52,325 bases of DNA from Rhodobacteraceae bacterium MED-G08 (GTDB lineage Bacteria; Pseudomonadota; Alphaproteobacteria; Rhodobacterales; Rhodobacteraceae), in NCBI GenBank assembly GCA_002457055.1, contig NTKT01000017.1, forward strand, positions 1 to 52,325. The letters run 5' to 3'. A model generated the notes under the pieces. It was not told where the DNA came from, did not search any database, and saw only the letters and a list, made by a program, of their open reading frames with translations. The position numbers and the translations under genes are program-made. Shown here piece by piece: positions 17,186 through 25,388 of the stretch; the first letter of the stretch is position 1, and each line of letters starts with the position of its first letter.

Positions 17186-18261
17186 CAGTCTACCAGTAAC
17201 CGGGCGGAGCTTGCTTCAAAATCAAGCCCTACGGACTGACCCACATTAGGAATTTTAATTTGAGTGGAGTTTTGCATTCTTACCGTTACACGCGAACCGC
17301 TCGTTAGACTGACCTCAATATGAAGGTCGGTTCCAAGATAAATGTGTCGGACTGTCTTGCCCTCCAGCATACCTTTGCCTGAAGCAGTAATTTTAATGCG
17401 CTCAGGACGTATGGATAGATGTCCTGAACCAACAAGCGCACCTTCCGCAGCAGAGCATATGATTTGTGCTCCACCAGGGAGGACGCAAGAACCTTTTCTC
17501 TTTTCAACGTTCGAAACGGTTACATCGATTAAGTTTGTTTCACCTATGAAATCAGCAACAAATTTGTTCTCAGGTGCCTCATAAATTTCTCGAGCAGATC
17601 CAACTTGTTGAACCCGCCCACCCTCAAGAACAGCAATGCGATCAGACATCGTCAGCGCTTCCTCCTGATCGTGGGTGACGAAAATAAATGTTATCCCAGT
17701 TTGGACTTGAATTTGTTTTAATTCGAGGCGAACAGCTTGCCGAAGCTTGAGATCAAGCGCAGACAAAGGTTCATCAAGTAGTAATACCTTAGGGCTTGGG
17801 GCAAGAGCCCTTGCGAGAGCTACTCGTTGTTGTTGACCACCAGATAATTGGCTAGGCATTCTGTCTGCAAAATCAGATAGTCTGACAAGTTCAAGCACCT
17901 CCCCAACTCGGGCTTTAGCTTTAGAAGTATCGTGGCCTAACCGCAGCAAGCCAAACATAACATTATCTGTAACATTCATATGGGGAAATAAAGCATACTG
18001 CTGGAACACGGTGTTTATTGGGCGCTCATTAGGCAATAGATCGGCAATATTCTGACCATAAAGGTGAATTGCACCATTAGTGACCTCTTCGAAACCTGCG
18101 ATCAACCTCAGCAAGGTTGTCTTTCCACAGCCAGATGGCCCCAGTAAGGTAAAAAATTCATTATCACGAATATCTAAGCTGACGCCATTTAAAGCGGTGA
18201 ATGCACCAAAACTCTTAGTTACATTTTGAATATCAACTGAAATTTCTTTGTCTTTAGACAT
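17185..18261 (-). CDS. ABC transporter ATPase, PotG/PotA-like
   Basis: The ATP-binding subunit of a polyamine-type importer, 358 residues. Walker A GPSGCGKTT, the signature LSGGQQQR, Walker B LLLDEPLSALD and the switch histidine in FVTHDQEEALTMSD are all present. The last 100 residues form a TOBE domain (LSIRPERIKI). It is the first gene of a run of closely spaced minus-strand genes that continues to betC, and its start lies 98 bases from the divergent LuxR-type regulator gene, with a palindrome in between. Confidence 0.92.
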   Translation of the reverse strand: MSKDKEISVDIQNVTKSFGAFTALNGVSLDIRDNEFFTLLGPSGCGKTTLLRLIAGFEEVTNGAIHLYGQNIADLLPNERPINTVFQQYALFPHMNVTDNVMFGLLRLGHDTSKAKARVGEVLELVRLSDFADRMPSQLSGGQQQRVALARALAPSPKVLLLDEPLSALDLKLRQAVRLELKQIQVQTGITFIFVTHDQEEALTMSDRIAVLEGGRVQQVGSAREIYEAPENKFVADFIGETNLIDVTVSNVEKRKGSCVLPGGAQIICSAAEGALVGSGHLSIRPERIKITASGKGMLEGKTVRHIYLGTDLHIEVSLTSGSRVTVRMQNSTQIKIPNVGQSVGLDFEASSARLLVD

Positions 18262-18285
18262 TCGATCCCAAAAATTAGATGCGGC

Positions 18286-18348
18286 TATACCCCTAAAACT
18301 TAATATAATATATTAACTTTGGCAATTTGAGGGGTATATACCCCCAAA
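18286..18348. promoter_or_regulatory. Divergent promoter region with palindrome and repeated half-site
   Basis: The stretch between the importer operon and the LuxR-type gene contains the perfect palindrome GGGGTATATACCCC (18331-18344), extended on both sides by partly matching bases (tttga and ccaaa). A second copy of its right half, TATACCCCTAAA (18286-18297), matches TATACCCCCAAA (18337-18348) at 11 of 12 positions, 51 bases apart, about five helical turns. An AT-rich stretch between them could hold promoter elements. This is a strong candidate operator for the adjacent regulator; binding is inference. Confidence 0.6.
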
Positions 18349-18359
18349 GAGGTAAAATA

Positions 18360-19145
18360 ATGCATGTCAAAAACTCCGAGATACTATTGGCAAAAACAAT
18401 CAAGTCATTGAAAAAAAAAACCTTTTCAGAAAGTTTAAATAGGTGGCTTCGCACTTTGGCAAACCACGACAACACTACAATTTTGGCTTACTTTCGCGAT
18501 GAAACACCTCAAATTCTATTAACAGATTCGGAAACTGAAGCTGTGCACCAAAACATGACTCAAGTATATCTTAGTGGCGCTTACTTGCTAGATCCATTTT
18601 ATGAGCTGCACAATTCTAATGCTGATACCGACCTTTATCGGTTGTCGGATATTGCACCAGATCAATTCAGTCGAAACCAATATTTTTTGGAATATTATCA
18701 ACGAACTACAATAATTGATGAACTGGCTTTCCTAATCTGGCCATCACCTAAGATTAGTGTACATGTCTGCTTGGGGCGTGATATTAAATCCAAGAGACGA
18801 TTTTCAATACGAGAATTATCTTTAGCAAAACAAGTAGTTCCAATAGTTGAAACACTTATATGCGAACATTGGGGGAATTTGCGATTTAGTAGTGCAGATC
18901 CAGGAGAGGATACACTACAAAGGATGGTGCGATTAGTCGCTGAAACCCACGGTATCAATTTGACCAAACGGCAGGCAGAAGTGGCACTATTGGTCCTCAG
19001 AGGGCACTCGTCCGCATCAATAGGATTACGGTTAGGCATCTCTCCACAGACCGTTAAAGTATTCCGAAAGCAGTTATATCGAAAATGCAGTATATCGTCT
19101 CAAGCAGAGTTATTTGCTCTTATAACCCCTCTGCTGGTAAACTAA
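18360..19145 (+). CDS. LuxR-type transcriptional regulator
   Basis: A 261-residue DNA-binding regulator. The last 65 residues form a LuxR/GerE helix-turn-helix: LTKRQAEVALLVLRGHSSASIGLRLGISPQTVKVFRKQLYRKC. The N-terminal 180 residues have no family I can name; they are soluble and do not carry a response-regulator receiver motif, so they may bind a small ligand. The ATG at 18360 has GAGG upstream at 18349-18352. The gene is divergent from the polyamine-like importer operon, which suggests local control of that operon, probably with the catabolic substrate as effector. Confidence 0.82.
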   Translation: MHVKNSEILLAKTIKSLKKKTFSESLNRWLRTLANHDNTTILAYFRDETPQILLTDSETEAVHQNMTQVYLSGAYLLDPFYELHNSNADTDLYRLSDIAPDQFSRNQYFLEYYQRTTIIDELAFLIWPSPKISVHVCLGRDIKSKRRFSIRELSLAKQVVPIVETLICEHWGNLRFSSADPGEDTLQRMVRLVAETHGINLTKRQAEVALLVLRGHSSASIGLRLGISPQTVKVFRKQLYRKCSISSQAELFALITPLLVN

Positions 19146-19148
19146 GAG

Positions 19149-19985
19149 TCAATGCTGTCTTTTGACTTTTGTATCCAAGATTAACATTAATGCAGTTACA
19201 AAAACTGATCCAAATAAGCTCAAAATTAAGACGTATAAAAGCGGAACCATTTGCAACAAAATGGCAAATGCAACACAAAAAACTGCCAAGCTTATAGTAC
19301 CAAATATAGCAGAATAAACAACTCCAGTTACAATGCTCTTTCCAAACACCTTATGAATATTGAATGATATTAAAATATACGCGATCGGGAATGCTAGAAG
19401 AACGCCAGATAAGTGTGCGCCTAGTCTTGAGGCAAAAACAGTAACAACAGAAATTATAATCCCACCAACTACAGCTCGTAAAAAAAGTATCAAATCATTT
19501 TCTGATTTCTTATCGACAAGCTCCTTACCAACGAAAAAACTTCCTACAAAACGTGTGACTATCGTTGAAAAGCCAAAGAAAAATACAGCCTGTAACAAAT
19601 TAAAATTAACTTGGTAGAGGCTACTGGCCAGCAAGATCCATATTACCACAGAAACCAACGCGCAGCTCAAAGGTTTAAAAAACTTTGCTAAAATAAGATA
19701 TGCGAGTAAAAAAACCTGCGTAGCGCTCAAAGCTACTAGTGAGTAAAGAGCAGTTTCATACAAAAAGCTCGTATCACTTTCTAGCATAAGAAAATAAAAC
19801 CCTGGACCGAGCCCAACTGGAAGCCCTGCAATAAGTCCCGCCATAGAGGGGCCAAGAGTAACTACTAGTTTAGCTACAAGTATCACAATAAACGCGGCCA
19901 CTATTACCCTTGTGAGCATGGGCACAAGCATAAGCCCGATACTAAGTTCCAATATATTCTCCAAGTTGTGCCGTAAAAAACTCAA
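19149..19985 (-). CDS. Uncharacterised multi-spanning membrane protein
   Basis: I do not recognise the family with certainty. The 278 residues hold about eight hydrophobic segments and two related Gly/Pro-rich motifs, SMAGLIAGLPVGLGPGFYF near residue 50 and HLSGVLLAFPIAYILISF near residue 190, which suggests an internally duplicated transporter-like fold. Its TTG start at 19985 overlaps the CobW-gene stop (TTGA); an ATG at 19931 is an alternative with a weak ribosome site. It is the last gene of the minus-strand hydantoin arm and could be an exporter or metal or metabolite channel. Confidence 0.65.
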   Translation of the reverse strand: MSFLRHNLENILELSIGLMLVPMLTRVIVAAFIVILVAKLVVTLGPSMAGLIAGLPVGLGPGFYFLMLESDTSFLYETALYSLVALSATQVFLLAYLILAKFFKPLSCALVSVVIWILLASSLYQVNFNLLQAVFFFGFSTIVTRFVGSFFVGKELVDKKSENDLILFLRAVVGGIIISVVTVFASRLGAHLSGVLLAFPIAYILISFNIHKVFGKSIVTGVVYSAIFGTISLAVFCVAFAILLQMVPLLYVLILSLFGSVFVTALMLILDTKVKRQH

Positions 19986-20959
19986 ATGTCATTGAGAACT
20001 TTTTTTAATGAGCCAGAAATTTCAATTTCATCAAGATTACGCCCAATAAGGACTACATTGTTTTCCTTTATGTCGGTTGATCCATCAAACTCATCAGGAA
20101 TACGTTCTGGATTTTGCATAATTTTTCGTACCGACTGCAATAATAATCTACCATTTGGTGTTCGAACTATCCCTTTAATTCGGACAATTTGATTACCATG
20201 TCGATTCAACAGTGCCGATAGCCAGACTGAGAAGCCCACCCAGGTATCATCACGAAAGGTTAAATCATCAAGATTAAGTTGAATAGACGTAATAGGTGAT
20301 AAGTTCTCAACTGTTTCTTTTGTGCTTAAGATAATCGAATCTGTAGGTGTTAATTCTGGCATAGGACTTTCCACACCAAATAAAGATTGACTGATGTTAT
20401 CTATGGGGTTCATGAAATTAAGGGTTGCCACAAGTTTTGATAACTCACCTTCAGAACAACTTTCAGCCTTAGATACAATTATTTGATCTGCAGCCTCGAT
20501 TTGGGAACGTGCTAATGGTTCACTCTTAATTTGCTCAATCCCATGCAAGGCATCTACGATTACAATTATTTTTTCCAGAACAATATGGCGAGCGAGAACC
20601 GGATCATCATTTATCGCGGACATAACATTCGATGGATCGGCAACCCCACTCATCTCAAAAATGAGGAATCTACTGCTTTCTTCGTTTGATTTAACTGTAC
20701 GCTGATTACAAATGCTGTGGAACAGTTCAATCATTTGAGATTGCAGCTCACAACACACACATCCGCCTTGCAAAACATCTAACGCCAACGCTGAACTCAA
20801 TAGTGTATCATCAACTGCGTGTGATGCTACTTCATTTACAATTATGTGCGGTTTATAAAACGTTCCAGCATAAAGCTGATGCCGAAGCCAGGTACTTTTG
20901 CCAGCGCCAAGAAAACCGGAAAGTATTATCAGCTTCAGCCGGTTTTCACTATCGCTCAT
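19982..20959 (-). CDS. CobW/COG0523-family GTPase (metal chaperone)
   Basis: A G3E-family P-loop GTPase of 325 residues. Walker A is GFLGAGKST (about residues 15-23), and the metal-binding C-x-C-C is GGCVCC (C67, C69, C70). FEMSGVADP corresponds to Walker B. The usual NKxD base-specificity motif appears as SKAE, an unusual form. Members of the family deliver Zn, Co or Fe to partner metalloproteins. It follows genes for two metal-dependent amidohydrolase-type enzymes and a small Cys protein, so a role in loading their metal is a reasonable guess. It is six bases from the small-protein gene. Confidence 0.85.
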   Translation of the reverse strand: MSDSENRLKLIILSGFLGAGKSTWLRHQLYAGTFYKPHIIVNEVASHAVDDTLLSSALALDVLQGGCVCCELQSQMIELFHSICNQRTVKSNEESSRFLIFEMSGVADPSNVMSAINDDPVLARHIVLEKIIVIVDALHGIEQIKSEPLARSQIEAADQIIVSKAESCSEGELSKLVATLNFMNPIDNISQSLFGVESPMPELTPTDSIILSTKETVENLSPITSIQLNLDDLTFRDDTWVGFSVWLSALLNRHGNQIVRIKGIVRTPNGRLLLQSVRKIMQNPERIPDEFDGSTDIKENNVVLIGRNLDEIEISGSLKKVLNDI

Positions 20960-20965
20960 AGTATA

Positions 20966-21244
20966 TCAGTTTACCCTCAGAGGATCGTAGGGGTTTCCAG
21001 TAAATATTTCTACTTGCCTCCACACGTCCTCGATAGTTGGGCAAATAACCGTTTTGCCCATTCCATTTGATAACTGAATGCCTGGCAAAGTACCAGCGTC
21101 GGTCGCAGTAATACCAAGCGGCTTAAGTAATCTATTGATTAAATTAGCACGAGCGAAACGTATTTTGAGCCTTTCATGAGGTGTCGCCCCACCAGCGTCC
21201 GTCCAATGACCAACTGCTGGCGGAAAACCACATGCAGAACACAT
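20966..21244 (-). CDS. Small uncharacterised protein with N-terminal C-x2-C motif
   Basis: A 92-residue protein starting MCSACGFPPAVGHWTDAGG, preceded by AGGAAGGA. The C-S-A-C pair and the single histidine that follows look like a partial metal site. The body is basic (ERLKIRFARANLINRLLKPLG) and a third cysteine occurs in TVICPTIEDVW. I have no named family for it; I recall similar small proteins next to CobW-type GTPases. It lies between a cyclic-imidase-like gene and the CobW gene with tight spacing, so it may be a partner in metal transfer. The longer start at 21292 is less likely because the ribosome site fits 21244. Confidence 0.7.
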   Translation of the reverse strand: MCSACGFPPAVGHWTDAGGATPHERLKIRFARANLINRLLKPLGITATDAGTLPGIQLSNGMGKTVICPTIEDVWRQVEIFTGNPYDPLRVN

Positions 21245-21292
21245 TAGCCAGTCCTTCCTAAAAGAAACAGTCGTAACACGTAATTTCAGCAA

Positions 21293-22192
21293 TCATATTG
21301 TTTCAGGACGTTTATCACTATTGAATGGATATCGGACGCGGAAATCGTCTGTTATATCCTGGAAAGTAGTCCACTCCACACCAGACTGTTTGTTAATGTA
21401 TTCTATCAAACGTTCTAACATAAGAAGCACTTGCGGACGCCCTGCTACATCAGGGTGAATGGTAAAACAAAAAGTAGCATAATCCATTTCACGATAAACC
21501 CAGTCAAATTGATCTCGCCAAAGAATTTCAATATCTCTGGGACTCACGAAACCATGGCTATTTGGCGCAGCCTTCATGAACATCATTGGAGGTAGATCAT
21601 CAACGTACCAGTTCGCAGCTATATCCACTAAGTCAATTTCTTTCCCATGCTTCATGGGACGCATCCAAGTACTAGCGTCTTTTGAGTAATCAATCTTTGA
21701 CCACTCATCGCCAACTCTAGCATAGAACGGTAGGAAATCTCGATACATCTGGCTGTGATCATATGTGAAGCCGTATTTCTGCAGTAGCGCTGCAGTATTC
21801 TCAGACATTTCCCACCACGGCGCCACGTAGCCACGGGGTTTGTCACCAGTCAAAGCTTTGATCACCTCCACTGAATAAGCTAAAATATCTTCTTCTTGTT
21901 GCAATGTCATCGCAACAGGGTTTTCATGCATATATCCATGAGCTCCAATTTCATGCTCAGCTTTTTTAATCATCTCCATTTCTTTTGGAAATGAATCCAT
22001 TGTATGACCTGGGATGAAAAAGGTTGATTTCATGTCATATTTTTCAAAGAGCCTGAGAAGCCTGGGCACACCAACCTCAGTAGCGAAAACTCCCCGTTGT
22101 ATATCGGAGGGACTATCCTGCCCCCCGTACGAGCCAATCCACCCTGCAACAGAATCTATATCTATACCAAAGGAACATTTTATCTCTTTCAT
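21293..22192 (-). CDS. Polysaccharide-deacetylase-fold hydrolase, probable cyclic imide hydrolase or allantoinase-like
   Basis: A 299-residue NodB-like metal hydrolase. FGIDIDS holds the catalytic and metal aspartates, TFFIPGHT and [10 protein letters not shown] the metal histidines, and [11 protein letters not shown] the distal His motif. The lack of a signal peptide and the PuuE/cyclic-imidase-like wording point to an intracellular ring-opening amidohydrolase, not a cell-wall enzyme. Cyclic imides, dihydropyrimidines or allantoin are possible substrates. Its neighbours are a D-hydantoinase and a CobW GTPase, which supports ring opening of cyclic ureides or imides. Confidence 0.72.
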   Translation of the reverse strand: MKEIKCSFGIDIDSVAGWIGSYGGQDSPSDIQRGVFATEVGVPRLLRLFEKYDMKSTFFIPGHTMDSFPKEMEMIKKAEHEIGAHGYMHENPVAMTLQQEEDILAYSVEVIKALTGDKPRGYVAPWWEMSENTAALLQKYGFTYDHSQMYRDFLPFYARVGDEWSKIDYSKDASTWMRPMKHGKEIDLVDIAANWYVDDLPPMMFMKAAPNSHGFVSPRDIEILWRDQFDWVYREMDYATFCFTIHPDVAGRPQVLLMLERLIEYINKQSGVEWTTFQDITDDFRVRYPFNSDKRPETI

Positions 22193-22335
22193 TGCTAAAC
22201 CTTTCTAACAGTTTTCAGCTACAGCCGATTTTTTTTTCAATCCCTAAATAAATTTATGCACCAGTTATTAAAAAGTTCAAAATATATTTTTATTCCTACA
22301 ACTAGGATATGAACATTAGTAAAAAGCTATCATTA

Positions 22336-23793
22336 TTAGACGCCAATAGGCATAAGCTTTGAATCTCGTTTGATAGATCTTGGAGCTATAAGTTCTTTCC
22401 AAGTTGATAATGCAGTATTTGCAGCTGGAAAAGACGGCCGTTCAATATGCTGACCGCGACCAGGTTGCGCAACAGAATTAGTACTTGAATCCCACACGAC
22501 ATCTCCACGTGACATCGTATATCGAGGTAAACCTGAAACTTCGAAACCTTCAAATACGTTGTAATCGATAATTGATTTTTGAGATTTTGCGCTGATGGTT
22601 TTCTCAGCGGAGGGGTCCCATATTACCAAATCTGCATCAGCTCCCTTCATAACGGAGCCTTTCCTCGGGTAAATATTTAAAATCTTTGCAATATTGGTAG
22701 AAGTTATTGCAACAAACTCATTTGGAGTTATTCGGCCACTTCCCACTCCATATGTCCATAGCAATGATAACCGATCCTCTAGACCACCCGTTCCATTTGG
22801 AATTTTGGTAAAATCTCCAACGCCCATTCTTTTCTGCTCTGTTGTGAAAGCACAATGGTCTGTAGCTACAACATGCAAAGATCCTGCAGATAATCCAGCC
22901 CACAGTCCATCTTGATGATACTTATCACGAAACGGTGGCGACATTACCCGTTGTGCAGCATAATCCCAATCCTCATTGAAATATTCGTTTTCGTCGAGTA
23001 GCAGATGCTGTACTAACGGTTCTCCCCAAACACGCTGTCCTTTTTGCCTTGCTCGTCGTATAGCCTCATGCGCATCCTCACTCGAGGTATGAACAACGTA
23101 TAAAGGAACACCCGTAGCATCAGCAATTGTTATTGCTCGGTTTGTCGCCTCACCCTCCACGGAAGGAGGCCTTGAATATGCATGCGCTTCTGGACCACTA
23201 TTTCCCTCCTCCAAAAACTTTTGCTGCAAACTTGCTATTAGATCTCCGTTTTCAGCGTGAACTAAAGGAAAGGCTCCTAACTCTCCGCATCTTGTGAAAG
23301 AGGCATACATTTGATCATCATTGACCATTAATGCCCCCTTATACGCCATGAAATGCTTGAAAGTATTGACACCTTTACTAACAACATCTGACATTTCATT
23401 AAATATTTTCTCAGACCAATTTGTTATCGACATGTGAAAGCCAAAGTCACATGATGCTTGCCTAGTTGCTCGCTCTAACCATTCATCTAATGCAACCAAC
23501 AAACCTCTTTCATCTGGGACGATCATATCTATTATGGTTGTTGTCCCGCCAGAGAGCGCAGCGAATGTACCACTTTCCCACGTTTCTGCTGTCGTCGTAC
23601 CCATGAAAGGCATTTCTAAGTGAGTGTGGGGATCAATGCCTCCTGGCATAACGTAGCAGGAAGCGGCATCAATTATTTCATCACCAGATAAATTGTCACC
23701 AATCTCAGAAATAATAGCGCCATCTATTTTTACATCGGCGGTATAACTTCTATCCGCTGTGAGTACCGTTCCACCTTTAATAACTTTAGACAT
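22336..23793 (-). CDS. D-hydantoinase/dihydropyrimidinase
   Basis: A dinuclear-zinc amidohydrolase of 485 residues that opens 5-substituted hydantoins or dihydropyrimidines to N-carbamoyl amino acids. Metal ligands are H56 and H58 (GIDPHTHLE), the lysine expected to be carbamylated K146 (NTFKHFMAYKG), H179 (LVHAENG), H235 (YVVHTSS) and D312 (VATDHCAFT). Y151 matches the family substrate tyrosine. The ATG at 23793 is preceded by GGAAGGG; the longer reading adds an unsupported leader. It lies 82 bases after the racemase gene. Hydantoinase rather than pyrimidine breakdown is favoured by the D-carbamoylase and racemases nearby. Confidence 0.9.
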   Translation of the reverse strand: MSKVIKGGTVLTADRSYTADVKIDGAIISEIGDNLSGDEIIDAASCYVMPGGIDPHTHLEMPFMGTTTAETWESGTFAALSGGTTTIIDMIVPDERGLLVALDEWLERATRQASCDFGFHMSITNWSEKIFNEMSDVVSKGVNTFKHFMAYKGALMVNDDQMYASFTRCGELGAFPLVHAENGDLIASLQQKFLEEGNSGPEAHAYSRPPSVEGEATNRAITIADATGVPLYVVHTSSEDAHEAIRRARQKGQRVWGEPLVQHLLLDENEYFNEDWDYAAQRVMSPPFRDKYHQDGLWAGLSAGSLHVVATDHCAFTTEQKRMGVGDFTKIPNGTGGLEDRLSLLWTYGVGSGRITPNEFVAITSTNIAKILNIYPRKGSVMKGADADLVIWDPSAEKTISAKSQKSIIDYNVFEGFEVSGLPRYTMSRGDVVWDSSTNSVAQPGRGQHIERPSFPAANTALSTWKELIAPRSIKRDSKLMPIGV

Positions 23794-23875
23794 CTTACAC
23801 CCTTCCACTAGCAAGCACTGCATACTTAATCGAGTCTCTGTACATTAAACTATTCGCGATAACAGAAAATATCCA

Positions 23876-24547
23876 TCACCCATTTGGCACTGCAAGCATC
23901 CCTTCTCCAAGTAAAGCAGCTGCATATACCCCATCAACAACTGGCATATTAAACTCTTTACTAAATGGCTTGGCTAAATGTGCCATTCCTGCACATCCTA
24001 AAGCTATGCTTCCAATCGAATATTCGCGCAGTAAAGAATGGATAATTTCTCGCATCTTCACTTTGGTTTCTTTTGGTTTGTTTTCAAAATCCAAAACAGG
24101 GATGTTACTAGCGTGTACGAAGCTACATTTATCAAGCAGACCATAATTTCTAAGATTATCTTCAATTACTGGAATGGCTTCTGAGACAGTCGTTATAACT
24201 CCGAATTTATCAGCATAAAGTGAACACATTGTAAAAGCTGCCCAGCCTATCCCAATAGTAGGAATTGATATAGTTCTCCTTGCTTCAAGAAGAAATGGAT
24301 CGTCAAAGCACGCTATAACAGCTAATTTTGACTTCGCTTTTTCTGCTTCTTTCAAATTTGAAAACAAAATCGGCTTTGCTTTTTCTGCATCAATTGGACC
24401 CTGTATAGCACTTGGAGCGCCAAAGCATGTTACCCCGGTTACATTTCGACGGTTATTTAAAGCAGAGTTAGCTGACGAAACAATTTTATCAGTCATAGAC
24501 TGTGTTGAATTTGGGTTTACAAAAACAATATCGGTGCTCTGCGTCAA
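23876..24547 (-). CDS. Asp/Glu/hydantoin racemase family protein (first copy)
   Basis: A cofactor-independent racemase of 223 residues that can interconvert hydantoin enantiomers by two cysteines. FVNPNST opens the protein, C80 lies in VIACFDDP and C185 in ALGCAGM, the expected pair. It begins with TTG at 24547, overlapping the permease stop as TTGA, with GGAAAGGG upstream. It is clearly different from the second racemase at 35.9 kb (different flanks around both cysteines), so the two may prefer different substrates. Its place directly before the hydantoinase gene supports a hydantoin substrate. Confidence 0.85.
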   Translation of the reverse strand: MTQSTDIVFVNPNSTQSMTDKIVSSANSALNNRRNVTGVTCFGAPSAIQGPIDAEKAKPILFSNLKEAEKAKSKLAVIACFDDPFLLEARRTISIPTIGIGWAAFTMCSLYADKFGVITTVSEAIPVIEDNLRNYGLLDKCSFVHASNIPVLDFENKPKETKVKMREIIHSLLREYSIGSIALGCAGMAHLAKPFSKEFNMPVVDGVYAAALLGEGMLAVPNG

Positions 24548-25386
24548 ACAAGACCCTTTCCAGCATCAGACCCTTTCTTGTCACGTCTTCTCTGCGATAA
24601 TACAAAAAACGTGAGAAAGAAAACGATGATTAACAGAGAAAATAATGTCGTAAGAGTGCCAAGTGCATATATAACTGGGGTTGTCACATTGGTTGTCATC
24701 CCAAAAATTTCTAACGGCAAGGTGTTGCGACTGCCTGATGTCAACAATGTTCTGGCAAATTCATCATAACTCAGTGTGAAACCAAACAAAGCCACACCTA
24801 TTAAAGAAGGAGCAATTATCGGCAGCACAATCAAACGAAAAACTTGAATTGGACCTGCCCCTAAATCTCTGCCAGCTTCCTCATACGCTTTGTCGAAACG
24901 GTTGAAAACCGCAAACATTATCAGAATTCCAAAGGGAAGCGTCCAGGTTAATTGAGCACCCAATCCTGAAGTAGACCAATGAACTTCCCACCCTAATTGA
25001 GAAAATATCAGGCCAACGCCTAATGACACTAGAATTGATGGAATGACCAAGCTTGCAATGATAAGGTAAAAAAGTGGTGTTGAGCCAAAGAATTTTTTTC
25101 TATATGCCATCCCAGCCCCAACCGAAAATACAACGGTTATCACCATGACCGTCAAACCTAGGATAATACTTCGTTGGAAAGATCCCCAGATATCACCGAC
25201 CATTTGAGTTCTAAATAATTCCTGAAACCAATGCAAAGATGTGCCTTGCATCGGGAACGTTAAACCCCCAGTTGGGCCCTGAAAACTAAGAATACCTATT
25301 GTTATGACCGGGCCGTAAAGAAATACTAAAAACGCAATAAATATTGCAGTTAGTACATAAAAACCTGTAGATCGCTTTTCACCCAA
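24544..25386 (-). CDS. ABC transporter permease, PotC-like (second importer)
   Basis: Inner-membrane permease of 280 residues, six hydrophobic segments, with the EAA loop in YEEAGRDLGAGPIQVFRLIVLPIIAPSL. It starts with TTG at 25386 after a clear GGAG, three bases from the preceding permease stop. It is similar in family but distinct from the permease at 15.4 kb. With the other subunits it would import a substrate for the hydantoin arm. Confidence 0.86.
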   Translation of the reverse strand: MGEKRSTGFYVLTAIFIAFLVFLYGPVITIGILSFQGPTGGLTFPMQGTSLHWFQELFRTQMVGDIWGSFQRSIILGLTVMVITVVFSVGAGMAYRKKFFGSTPLFYLIIASLVIPSILVSLGVGLIFSQLGWEVHWSTSGLGAQLTWTLPFGILIMFAVFNRFDKAYEEAGRDLGAGPIQVFRLIVLPIIAPSLIGVALFGFTLSYDEFARTLLTSGSRNTLPLEIFGMTTNVTTPVIYALGTLTTLFSLLIIVFFLTFFVLSQRRRDKKGSDAGKGLV

Positions 25387-25388
25387 AG

